Source: DASSKO01 sp035690425 (lineage in GTDB: Bacteria > Actinomycetota > Actinomycetes > Propionibacteriales > Nocardioidaceae). From it: 34,687 bases of DNA. The notes beneath the pieces were generated by a model. The model was not told the origin of the DNA, did no database searches, and worked only from the letters and a program-made list of their open reading frames with translations. This document shows positions 25,105-34,568 of the stretch, in pieces. The position numbers and the translations under genes are program-made. The stretch spans positions 1 to 34,687 of the forward strand of contig DASSKO010000181.1 of the NCBI GenBank assembly GCA_035690425.1. The letters are read 5' to 3'. Numbering within the stretch: the stretch's first letter is position 1; the number at the start of each line of letters is the position of its first letter.

Positions 25105-26106
25105 ATGAGCCAGACTTGCGATCTCGTCCTGGAGGGCGGGGGAGTCAAGGGGATAGCGCTCGCGGGCGCTGTGCTGCCCCTCGCGCAGGCGGGCTATCGG
25201 TTCCCTCGGATCGCCGGCACCTCCTCGGGCGCGGTGGTCGGGGCGCTGGTGGCCGCGTTGCAGCGGAGTGGCGAGCCGCTCGCCGTAGTCGGTGAGATCG
25301 CCCGCACCCTCGACTACTCGCGGTTCCCCGACCGGGGGCTGCCCGGCAGGTTGCTGGGGCCGCTGGCCTTCCTGGCCGACGGGCTCTCGCTGCTTTTCGA
25401 GGGCGGCATCTACGAGGGCGACTACCTGCACGACTGGATGGCCGGTGTGCTGTCCGATCTGGGCGTGCGGACCTTCGGAGACCTGCGGGTCGACGACCCC
25501 GGCGCAGACGGGGAGATCCATCATCGCTACGGACTGGTGGTGACGGCCAGCGACCTGTCCAGGCACCGCTTCGTCAAGCTGCCATGGGAGTACGGCGAGT
25601 ATGGGCTCGACCCCGATGAGCAGTCGGTGGCAGACGCCGTCCGCGCGTCGATATCGATCCCGTTCTTCTTCGAGCCGGTGTCGCTGCGCGGTGCGCACGG
25701 TGTCGCGACGCTGGTCGACGGCGGTCTGCTGTCGAGCTATCCGATCGAGATCTTCGACCGGCGCGACGAGCACCCGCCACGTTGGCCCACGATCGGCGTA
25801 CGCGTCAGCTCGCGGTCGGAGGAGCAGTCGCCGGAGCCGGTGGAGGGGCCGGTCTCGCTGGCGCTGTCGCTGGTCGAGACGGCGCTGGAGGCTCGTCAGT
25901 CGGCGGTCAGCATGGATCCCTGCAATCAACGGCGGAGCATCTTCGTCGACACTCGCGCGATCTCCTCGACCGACTTCGACATCACCCGGGAGCAACAGGA
26001 GCAGCTGGTGGAGACGGGGAGAACCGCGGCGGAGCAGTTCCTGCAGGAATGGGACTTCGCGGAGTGGCTGCGCGACTGTCGGGGCGTGGACCCGATCGAT
26101 GGCTGA
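25105..26106 (+). CDS. Patatin-like phospholipase
   Basis: A 333-residue patatin-fold hydrolase with all catalytic elements: oxyanion motif EGGGVKG (residues 10-16), nucleophile Ser40 in GTSSG, and Asp205 in the DGG motif (TLVDGGLLSSYP). No signal peptide or membrane segment is visible, so it is probably cytosolic and may act on phospholipid or acylglycerol esters. ATG 25105 lacks a ribosome binding site; TAGGGT at 25091-25096 lies 8 nt upstream, consistent with leaderless expression. It sits divergently from the lipoprotein gene and 66 bp before the SatD-like gene, which has its own AT-rich promoter region. Confidence 0.92.
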   Translation: MSQTCDLVLEGGGVKGIALAGAVLPLAQAGYRFPRIAGTSSGAVVGALVAALQRSGEPLAVVGEIARTLDYSRFPDRGLPGRLLGPLAFLADGLSLLFEGGIYEGDYLHDWMAGVLSDLGVRTFGDLRVDDPGADGEIHHRYGLVVTASDLSRHRFVKLPWEYGEYGLDPDEQSVADAVRASISIPFFFEPVSLRGAHGVATLVDGGLLSSYPIEIFDRRDEHPPRWPTIGVRVSSRSEEQSPEPVEGPVSLALSLVETALEARQSAVSMDPCNQRRSIFVDTRAISSTDFDITREQQEQLVETGRTAAEQFLQEWDFAEWLRDCRGVDPIDG

Positions 26107-26116
26107 CGACGTAGGG

Positions 26117-26167
26117 GTTAAGGCATAAAGCTTCATTTCGAGATATGTAGGTGCTAGCCTTAACTAT
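26117..26167 (+). promoter_or_regulatory. AT-rich promoter with inverted repeat GTTAAGGC/GCCTTAAC before the SatD-like pair
   Basis: Perfect 8-bp arms at 26117-26124 and 26157-26164 (centres 40 bp apart, about four helical turns) flank an A+T-rich segment. The right arm overlaps a candidate -10 (TAACTA or AACTAT, 26161-26167) that is 5-6 nt from GTG 26173, with no ribosome binding site. The layout suits a regulator binding two sites around a leaderless promoter, possibly the encoded HTH protein itself. Confidence 0.55.
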
Positions 26168-26172
26168 CCAGT

Positions 26173-26802
26173 GTGAAGGGTCTGACCTACCGGAGTGACG
26201 GCGTGGCGTACGTGCTGACGATCGACCAACGTGCCAGCAGGTCAGGTGACGACCTCGTGCCAGACCTGGTGCGGACGCTCAACCGTGGACACACGGCCGA
26301 GAGGCTGGTGCGGCGGTTCGAACGCACGGCAGGCGACGAGCTGCAGGGTGTGGTCTCCTCCGCGCAGGCAGTGGTCGACATCACCTGTGTGCTGATCCGG
26401 TCCGAGAAGTGGAGCGTCGGACTCGGCATCGGTGGCGTGGACGAACCTCTGCCCCGCAGCACCCGTGCCGGTCGCGGTGCGGCCTTCGTGCATGCACGTG
26501 CAGCGGTGGAGCGGGCCAAGTCCGGGCCCCATCGCGTCGGTGTTGTCGGTGACGACGCCTATCGTGCCGAACAGGTGGAGACGGTGTTGTGGTTGCTGGC
26601 GTTGCTGCTGGCGCGCCGCACCGATGGCGGCTGGGAGGTGGCTGACTTGTTGGCGCAGGGGCGCACGAGGCGCGAGGTCGCCGAACGGCTGCGCATCAGT
26701 GCCTCGGCGGTCTCGCAACGCGTCCATGTCGCCGGCATCGTGGAGGAGCAGCGCGCCCGGGCTCTGGCAGCTCAGCTGCTGACGCGGGAGGCAGAGCGAT
26801 GA
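26173..26802 (+). CDS. SatD-like protein with C-terminal helix-turn-helix
   Basis: A 209-residue protein whose N terminus (VAYVLTIDQRASRSGDDLVPDLVRTLN) resembles the IGDIxxSR region of SatD family proteins. The C-terminal part (about 155-195; LLAQGRTRREVAERLRISASAVSQRV) is a clear helix-turn-helix of the sigma-70 region 4/LuxR type, so it probably binds DNA. GTG 26173 is the only start close to the promoter and gives the full N-terminal motif. Its end overlaps the downstream membrane-protein gene by ATGA. SatD proteins are linked to acid tolerance in Streptococcus mutans (established), but the biochemical role is unknown. The family call rests on motif resemblance. Confidence 0.7.
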   Translation: MKGLTYRSDGVAYVLTIDQRASRSGDDLVPDLVRTLNRGHTAERLVRRFERTAGDELQGVVSSAQAVVDITCVLIRSEKWSVGLGIGGVDEPLPRSTRAGRGAAFVHARAAVERAKSGPHRVGVVGDDAYRAEQVETVLWLLALLLARRTDGGWEVADLLAQGRTRREVAERLRISASAVSQRVHVAGIVEEQRARALAAQLLTREAER

Positions 26803-27368
26803 CGCTCGTGTTCGTGCTGCTCGTGCTGGCGTTGGTGCTGGCCTGCGGTGGTTGGTACGTGTCGCTCGCGGGTCGGTGGCAACCCGTGCTGGCCGCAGGT
26901 GCGGCGACCTGCCTTGCCGTGGTCGGTGCGGCCGTGTGGTGGGGCAGCGGTGGCCACGCCTGGTCGGACGGGCACGAGACGCTCGTGGCGCTCTCGGGGG
27001 TGCTCGCGGTAGCCGGCGGGGGACCGGCCACCGTGGCCGTGTTCCGCCTGGTCGACGGGGAGCTGCCGACGACCGACCGTGACTCGGTCGAAGCCGCCGG
27101 CGAGGTGCTGCGCGGCGGTGCGTGGATCGGCGGTCTCGAGCGCGCCGCGGTCTTCGCCACGGTGGTGACGGGGTGGCCGGAGGGGCTCGCGATCATCCTT
27201 GCGCTCAAGGGAGTGGCGCGCTATCCCGAGCTGCGGGGGCCGGGCGCGCCGACGGGGCAGGGCCTTGTCGAGGCCGGCGTGCCGCACGGCGTGGCGGAGC
27301 GGTTCATCATCGGCACGTTCGTCAGTGTGCTGTGGGCTGCTGCCTGCGCCGGTGTCGCGTTGTCCTGA
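26799..27368 (+). CDS. DUF3307-like integral membrane protein paired with the SatD-like gene
   Basis: A 189-residue protein with about five hydrophobic segments (roughly 2-22, 31-50, 62-84, 110-142 and 166-188). The C-terminal half, with GAWIGGLERAAVFATVV, LALKGVARYPEL and ERFIIGTFVSV, matches the WIGxLERxxV...LAxKxxxRxxEL...IGTxxS pattern of the C-terminal region of DUF3307 membrane proteins. Such proteins are commonly encoded beside satD-like genes (from memory), which supports both calls. It overlaps the upstream gene by four bases, so they form one operon. Function unknown; a membrane partner or signal-sensing component for the HTH protein is an inference. Confidence 0.65.
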   Translation: MTLVFVLLVLALVLACGGWYVSLAGRWQPVLAAGAATCLAVVGAAVWWGSGGHAWSDGHETLVALSGVLAVAGGGPATVAVFRLVDGELPTTDRDSVEAAGEVLRGGAWIGGLERAAVFATVVTGWPEGLAIILALKGVARYPELRGPGAPTGQGLVEAGVPHGVAERFIIGTFVSVLWAAACAGVALS

Positions 27369-27405
27369 ACCGGCACCGCCGCGCTGCTCGGCTGTCGGCT
27401 GCTGC

Positions 27406-27460
27406 CTGACCTACTCCGGCTGACCTACTCCGGCTGACCTACTCCGGCTGCCTACTCCGG
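27406..27460. repeat. 14-bp tandem repeat at the 3' end of padR
   Basis: CTGACCTACTCCGG occurs three times (27406, 27420, 27434), followed by a 13-bp fourth copy lacking one base (27448-27460). The repeat overlaps the last codons and TAG stop of padR, and each copy contains CTA in register with the complementary TAG. It lies between two convergent genes. Confidence 0.85.
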
Positions 27461-28000
27461 CAGCCGGTCCGCGATGTCCTCGACCGACCGCCGTTCCGCG
27501 TCGTAGTAGTCCAGCCCCCAGCCCGCGACCAGTGACGGGTAGGTGAACCCCTCCCTGCCCTCGATACTGTCCAGCACCGCCTGCAGATCGGCCCGCTGCC
27601 GCTCGAGGCCGTCGAGGTAGCCCTGCAGCATCTTCCGCACCGTCGACGGCTCGACCAGGTGTCCGAGCAGCAGCCGCAAGGCCACCGGGTGCTTCAGGAT
27701 CGGGAACTCCGGTTCGCTGGTCGACAGCCACTCCCGCAGCTCGCCCAGCCCCGCCGCGTTGATGCGGTAACGCCGGACCGCCCGAGCGCCGCTGTCGGCG
27801 TCGTCGCGGGACTCGATCAGCCCGCGCGCGTCCAGACGCGCCAGCTCGGTGTAGATCTGGCTCATCGCCGGGGCCACCCAGTAGAACCGCAAGGTCGAGT
27901 CGGAGAACTGCTTGAGCTCGTAGCCGGTGAGCTCCTGGCCGAAGGAGAGCAGCCCGAGCAACGCGTACGACGTCGTCGGCAGCGGGCGCTCTTGACTCAT
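27452..28000 (-). CDS. PadR-family transcriptional regulator
   Basis: A 182-residue winged-helix repressor. The N-terminal PadR domain (about 8-95; TSYALLGLLSFGQELTGYEL, then SQIYTELARLDARGLIE, with RRYRINAAGLGELREWL as the wing region) is followed by a helical dimerisation domain (about 100-180; MLQGYLDGLERQRADLQAVLDSIEG). ATG 28000 is preceded on its strand by GAGGGGC. It is divergent from the Asp-box repeat gene, with a perfect palindrome in the 51-bp gap, so it probably represses both promoters. The ligand is unknown. The 3' end falls inside a tandem repeat, so the last residues may vary between strains. Confidence 0.93.
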   Translation of the reverse strand: MSQERPLPTTSYALLGLLSFGQELTGYELKQFSDSTLRFYWVAPAMSQIYTELARLDARGLIESRDDADSGARAVRRYRINAAGLGELREWLSTSEPEFPILKHPVALRLLLGHLVEPSTVRKMLQGYLDGLERQRADLQAVLDSIEGREGFTYPSLVAGWGLDYYDAERRSVEDIADRLPE

Positions 28001-28011
28001 GCCCCTCAGCG

Positions 28012-28029
28012 TACTATTCCTATTAGGAA
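28012..28029. promoter_or_regulatory. Palindromic operator TTCCTA-T-TAGGAA between padR and the Asp-box gene
   Basis: Perfect 6-bp arms with a one-base centre at 28017-28029 overlap TACTAT at 28012-28017, a good -10 for the rightward gene. The opposite strand also offers -10-like AT-rich hexamers. Position and symmetry point to the PadR protein as the ligand. Confidence 0.7.
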
Positions 28030-28051
28030 CAGCGAGCTGGGAGGGGCGAAC

Positions 28052-29140
28052 ATGACGGAGACGATCCTGCTGGTCGGCACCCGCAAGGGCATGTGGATCG
28101 GTCACGCAAATGCTGCTCGCGGCAGCTGGGACTTCGAAGGCCCGCACTTCGTGATGAACGAGACCGCGGCCTGCGCGGTGGACACCCGTGGGGCAACGCC
28201 CCGGCTGCTGGCGGGGGTGATGAGCTGGCACTGGGGCCCGCAGGTGCTCCGGTCCGACGACCTCGGCAGGACCTGGCAGGGCGAGTCCGAGACGGCGGTG
28301 GCGTTTCCGCAGGACACCGGTGCCGCGCTGGGGAGGGTGTGGCAGCTGGCCCCGGGCCCGGCCGACCAGCCCGGGGTCGTGTACGCCGGGACCGAGCCGT
28401 CGGCGCTGTTCCGCTCCGAGGACGGCGGGGCCTCCTTCGAGCTCGTCCGCGGCCTCTGGGATCACCCGCATCGGGAGAGCTGGGCTCCCGGCTTCGGCGG
28501 TCAGGCGGTGCACACCGTGCTCCCGCACCCGACCGACCCCGAGCGGGTGACGGTGGCGATGTCGACCGGCGGCGTCTACCGAACCGCCGACCGCGGGATG
28601 TCGTGGGCCCCGGCCAACGTCGGCATCAAGGCTTACTTCCTGCCCGACCCTTGGCCGGAGTACGGCCAGTGCGTGCACAAGGTCGCCGGCCACCCACGGC
28701 GTCCGGAGCGGCTCTACGCCCAGAACCACCACGGTGTCTACCGCACCGACGACGGCGGTGACACCTGGTCCTCCATCGCGGACGGCCTGCCGAGCGACTT
28801 CGGCTTCCCGATCGTGGTGCACCCGCACCAGCCCGACACCGTCTACCTGTTCCCGCTGGTCGCCGACGGCGAGCGCCTGCCGCCGGGCGCCAAGGCACGG
28901 GTGTGGCGCTCACGCGACGCCGGCGACAGCTGGGAGGAGCTCGGCAAGGGACTGCCGGACGGCTTCTACTCCGCAGTGATGCGCGACGCGATGTGCACCG
29001 ACGGCGGCGAGCCCGCCGGCCTGTACCTCGCCAGCCGCGACGGTTCGGTGTTCGCCAGCAACGACGAGGGCGAGTCGTGGACGACGATCGCCGAGCACCT
29101 CCCCGACGTACTCTGCGTACGCGCTGCGGTCCTCGGCTGA
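28052..29140 (+). CDS. Asp-box (BNR) repeat beta-propeller, sialidase/VPS10-like
   Basis: A 362-residue protein with six Asp-box motifs of the SxDxGxxW type: SDDLGRTW, SEDGGASF, TADRGMSW, TDDGGDTW, SRDAGDSW and SNDEGESW, spread evenly from about residue 70 to 345, as expected for a six-bladed propeller. The opening ETILLVGTRKGMWIGHA is common in cytosolic proteins annotated as exo-alpha-sialidase or glycosyl hydrolase. No signal peptide or sialidase catalytic Arg triad is evident, so enzymatic activity is doubtful. GGGAGGGG precedes ATG 28052. It is probably repressed by the divergent PadR protein. Confidence 0.85.
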   Translation: MTETILLVGTRKGMWIGHANAARGSWDFEGPHFVMNETAACAVDTRGATPRLLAGVMSWHWGPQVLRSDDLGRTWQGESETAVAFPQDTGAALGRVWQLAPGPADQPGVVYAGTEPSALFRSEDGGASFELVRGLWDHPHRESWAPGFGGQAVHTVLPHPTDPERVTVAMSTGGVYRTADRGMSWAPANVGIKAYFLPDPWPEYGQCVHKVAGHPRRPERLYAQNHHGVYRTDDGGDTWSSIADGLPSDFGFPIVVHPHQPDTVYLFPLVADGERLPPGAKARVWRSRDAGDSWEELGKGLPDGFYSAVMRDAMCTDGGEPAGLYLASRDGSVFASNDEGESWTTIAEHLPDVLCVRAAVLG

Positions 29141-29216
29141 CGTTCCCACGCACACGGGATCGCCAGCATCTGAGCCGGGAGCTCCAGCTGCCGGACACCG
29201 TCGTAGCCTTGCGGCC

Positions 29217-30902
<1,686 letters not shown>

Positions 30903-30946
30903 CGCCCCGCCTTGCCTCCTCGCGCTCACGGCAGGGAGAGGTTGAA

Positions 30947-30994
30947 ATGTGGACACGCGTATCAAATGACGAGACGGGTTCGTGCTGTGCTTGA
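30947..30994 (+). CDS. Possible 15-codon leader ORF ending in Cys-Cys-Ala
   Basis: ATG 30947 has GGGAGAGG 4-5 nt upstream and encodes MWTRVSNDETGSCCA before TGA 30992-30994. It lies between ilvD and ilvB, upstream of the BCAA leader ORF. Adjacent Cys codons near the stop recall cysteine-sensing uORFs of actinobacteria, but a chance ORF is at least as likely. Confidence 0.2.
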   Translation: MWTRVSNDETGSCCA

Positions 30995-31019
30995 CGCTCG
31001 GGCGGCGGCGGGTGAGTCT
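30991..31019 (+). promoter_or_regulatory. Candidate promoter of the ilvBNC leader
   Basis: TTGACG at 30991-30996 and GAGTCT at 31014-31019 are separated by 17 bp. The leader GTG at 31026 lies 6 nt after the -10, so the leader peptide would be made from a leaderless transcript. Confidence 0.5.
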
Positions 31020-31025
31020 TGACCC

Positions 31026-31067
31026 GTGCACACGTTTCTCGTCGTAATTTGCTGGCGCGCCGGCTGA
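31026..31067 (+). CDS. ilvB leader peptide (attenuator uORF)
   Basis: A 13-codon ORF, GTG to TGA, encoding MHTFLVVICWRAG. It contains four consecutive branched-chain codons (Leu CTC, Val GTC, Val GTA, Ile ATT), the signature of ribosome-mediated attenuation by Leu/Val/Ile supply. The terminal codons lie in a hairpin: GGCT (31062-31065) and GGGT (31068-31071) pair with AGCC (31085-31088) and ACCC (31081-31084). A terminator-like hairpin with a T-run follows before ilvB. Known ilvB leaders of Corynebacterium and Streptomyces have the same logic. It is too short for routine gene callers. Confidence 0.8.
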   Translation: MHTFLVVICWRAG

Positions 31068-31096
31068 GGGTTGCAGACCGACCCAGCCAGCGCGTT

Positions 31097-31131
31097 CCCC
31101 TCGTCAGCCCACTCGGGCCGGGGGGTTTTTT
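31097..31131 (+). terminator. Attenuator terminator upstream of ilvB
   Basis: GCCC (31107-31110) and GGGC (31115-31118) form a stem with loop ACTC, extended outward by CCCC (31097-31100) with the G-run at 31120-31125, and six T residues follow at 31126-31131. It lies 30 nt downstream of the leader stop and 32 nt before the ilvB start, the right place to terminate when the ribosome does not stall on the leader. Confidence 0.75.
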
Positions 31132-31162
31132 ACTGTCGTCACCCAAGTTCAGGAAGGCCGAG

Positions 31163-32947
31163 ATGAGCGAGCAGCTGACCGGGGCGCAGAGTCTGATCCG
31201 ATCACTGGAGCGCACCGGCGTAGACACCGTGTTCGGCATCCCGGGCGGTGCGATCCTCCCGGCATACGACCCGCTGTTCGACTCTGCCCAGATCCGGCAC
31301 ATCTTGTGCCGGCACGAGCAGGGCGCCGGGCACGCCGCCCAGGGATACGCCGTCGCGACCGGCCGGGTCGGGGTGTGCATGGCGACCTCCGGACCCGGCG
31401 CGACCAACCTGGTGACGCCGATCGCCGATGCGCACATGGACTCGGTGCCGATGGTCGCGATCACCGGCCAGGTGGCCTCCGGTGCGATCGGGACGGACGC
31501 CTTCCAGGAGGCCGACATCCGCGGCATCACGATGCCGATCACCAAGCACAGCTATCTCATCACCGACCCGGCGGAGATTCCCCAGACGATCGCGGAGGCG
31601 TTCCACATCGCCTCCACCGGCCGCCCGGGGCCGGTGCTCGTCGACGTCAGCAAGGACGCGCTGCAGGCGACGACGACGTTCAGCTGGCCGCCCGAGCTGC
31701 AGCTGCCGGGTTACCGGCCGGTGACGCGTCCACACGGCAAGCAGGTGCGCGAGGCCGCACGGCTGATGACCGCGGCGCATCGGCCCGTGCTCTACGTGGG
31801 TGGCGGAGTGCTGCGGGCCGACGCGACCAAGGAACTGCGTGTCCTCGCCGAGATGACCGGCATCCCCGTGGTCACGACGTTGATGGCGCGAGGCGCCTTC
31901 CCGGACAGCCATCCGCAGCACCTCGGTATGCCGGGAATGCACGGCACCGTGGCTGCGGTTTCTGCCTTGCAGCGCAGCGATCTGATCATCTCGCTCGGTG
32001 CGCGCTTCGACGACCGCGTGACCGGCAAGCTGGACTCGTTCGCGCCCCACGCCAAGATTGTCCACGCCGATATCGACCCGGCCGAGATCTCCAAGAACCG
32101 CGTGGCCGACGTCCCGATCGTCGGTGACGCCCGAGACACCATTGCCGACCTGATCGTGGCGTTGCAGGCCGAGTACGACGGTGGGCGCCGTGGTGACTAC
32201 ACCAGCTGGCAGGCGCAGACGGCGAGCTGGGCCGAGCGCTTCCCGCTCGGGTACGACGCACCGGCGGACGGGTCGCTCGCGCCGCAGTACGTCATCGAGC
32301 GCCTGGGTGCTGTGGTCGGTTCGGACGCCGTCTACGCCGCCGGTGTCGGCCAGCACCAGATGTGGGCCACGCACTACGTGAAGTACGAGCAGCCCCGCAC
32401 CTGGCTGAACTCCGGTGGCCTCGGCACGATGGGCTTTGCCGTACCCGCGGCGATGGGCGCCCAGGCCGGACGGCCGGAGGCCACGGTGTGGGCGATCGAC
32501 GGCGACGGCTGCTTCCAGATGACGAACCAGGAGCTCGCGACCTGCGCGATCGAGGGCATCCCGATCAAGGTCGCGGTGATCAACAACTCCGCGCTCGGCA
32601 TGGTCAGGCAGTGGCAGACGCTGTTCTACGACGGCCGGTACTCCCACACCGACCTGCACGCGCCCAGGACCGAGGTGGCCAGGCCCGATGTGCCCAGCAC
32701 TGAGGAGAGGATCCCCAACTTCGCCAAGCTGGCGGAGGCCATGGGGTGCGTCGGGCTGACCTGTGACAAGGCCGACGACGTCGACGCGACCATCGAGAAG
32801 GCCATGTCGGTCAGCGACCGGCCGGTCGTGGTCGACTTCCTCGTCAACCGCGACGCGATGGTGTGGCCGATGGTGGCGGCCGGCACCAGCAACGACGACA
32901 TCCAGATCGCCCGCGACCTGGCCCCTGACTTCGAGACGGACGAGTGA
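31163..32947 (+). CDS. ilvB: Acetolactate synthase large (catalytic) subunit
   Basis: ThDP- and FAD-dependent synthesis of acetolactate or acetohydroxybutyrate, the first common step of branched-chain amino acid synthesis. The 594-residue protein has the ThDP-activating Glu52 (LCRHEQGAGHAA), the FAD-binding central domain (about 190-370) and the ThDP/Mg motif starting at Asp448 (IDGDGCFQM ... INNSALGMVRQWQ). ATG 31163 has AGGAAGG at 7-8 nt; the frame is open upstream to 31019, but that part is the attenuator. ilvN starts 1 bp after its stop. Expression is presumably controlled by attenuation. Confidence 0.97.
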   Translation: MSEQLTGAQSLIRSLERTGVDTVFGIPGGAILPAYDPLFDSAQIRHILCRHEQGAGHAAQGYAVATGRVGVCMATSGPGATNLVTPIADAHMDSVPMVAITGQVASGAIGTDAFQEADIRGITMPITKHSYLITDPAEIPQTIAEAFHIASTGRPGPVLVDVSKDALQATTTFSWPPELQLPGYRPVTRPHGKQVREAARLMTAAHRPVLYVGGGVLRADATKELRVLAEMTGIPVVTTLMARGAFPDSHPQHLGMPGMHGTVAAVSALQRSDLIISLGARFDDRVTGKLDSFAPHAKIVHADIDPAEISKNRVADVPIVGDARDTIADLIVALQAEYDGGRRGDYTSWQAQTASWAERFPLGYDAPADGSLAPQYVIERLGAVVGSDAVYAAGVGQHQMWATHYVKYEQPRTWLNSGGLGTMGFAVPAAMGAQAGRPEATVWAIDGDGCFQMTNQELATCAIEGIPIKVAVINNSALGMVRQWQTLFYDGRYSHTDLHAPRTEVARPDVPSTEERIPNFAKLAEAMGCVGLTCDKADDVDATIEKAMSVSDRPVVVDFLVNRDAMVWPMVAAGTSNDDIQIARDLAPDFETDE

Positions 32948-32948
32948 G

Positions 32949-33485
32949 ATGACCAAGCACACGCTGTCAGTCCTGGTTGAGAACAAGCCCGGCGTCCTGG
33001 CCCGGGTGTCGAGCCTGTTCTCGCGCCGAGGATTCAACATCGACTCGCTGGCGGTCGGCCCGACCGAGCGCGACGAGGTCTCGCGGATGACGATCGTCGT
33101 CAATGTCGAGAGCCTGCCGCTGGAGCAGGTGACCAAGCAGCTCAACAAGCTGGTCAACGTGATCAAGATCGTCGAGCTGGAGCCGTCCGCGGCCGTCGAG
33201 CGAGAGCTGCTGCTGCTCAAGATCCGCGCCGACGCGGCAACCCGTGGCCAGGTCCTGGAGACGGTCCAGCTGTTCCGTGCCAAGGTCGTCGACGTGGCAC
33301 CGGATGCGGTGATCATCGAGATCACCGGCAACGCCGACAAGCTCGACGCCTTCATGCGTGTCATGGAGCCGTTCGGCATCCGCGAGCTGGCGCAGTCGGG
33401 CATGGTCGCCATCGGCCGCGGTGGCCGCTCGATCACCGACCGGACGCTGCGGCCGGTCGTCCCGGCCAGCCACCGATCCGCCTGA
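32949..33485 (+). CDS. ilvN: Acetolactate synthase small (regulatory) subunit
   Basis: Activates IlvB and confers valine feedback inhibition. The 178-residue protein starts with an ACT domain (HTLSVLVENKPGVLARVSSLFSRRGFNIDSLAVGPTE, split across residues 4-39) and has the longer C-terminal ALS-type domain (about 80-165; ITGNADKLDAFMRVMEPFGI). It begins 1 bp after the ilvB stop and has no separate ribosome binding site of strength, so it is translationally coupled. Length is normal for the long type. Confidence 0.96.
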   Translation: MTKHTLSVLVENKPGVLARVSSLFSRRGFNIDSLAVGPTERDEVSRMTIVVNVESLPLEQVTKQLNKLVNVIKIVELEPSAAVERELLLLKIRADAATRGQVLETVQLFRAKVVDVAPDAVIIEITGNADKLDAFMRVMEPFGIRELAQSGMVAIGRGGRSITDRTLRPVVPASHRSA

Positions 33486-33513
33486 ACCGCCGTACCCCCG
33501 AACCGCCGTACCC
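33484..33513. repeat. 14-bp direct repeat between ilvN and ilvC
   Basis: GAACCGCCGTACCC occurs at 33484 and 33500 with 2 bp between copies; the first copy overlaps the ilvN stop codon. It is followed by the AGAAGGAG ribosome binding site of ilvC. Confidence 0.6.
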
Positions 33514-33539
33514 TCACAACCCAGAAGGAGCGCACGAAA

Positions 33540-34554
<1,015 letters not shown>

Positions 34555-34568
<14 letters not shown>

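Noticed and set aside
26150..26167. Resemblance of the sequence before the SatD-like gene to an IdeR/DtxR iron box
   Set aside because: Matching TTAGGTTAGGCTAACCTAA requires several insertions; ungapped agreement is poor.
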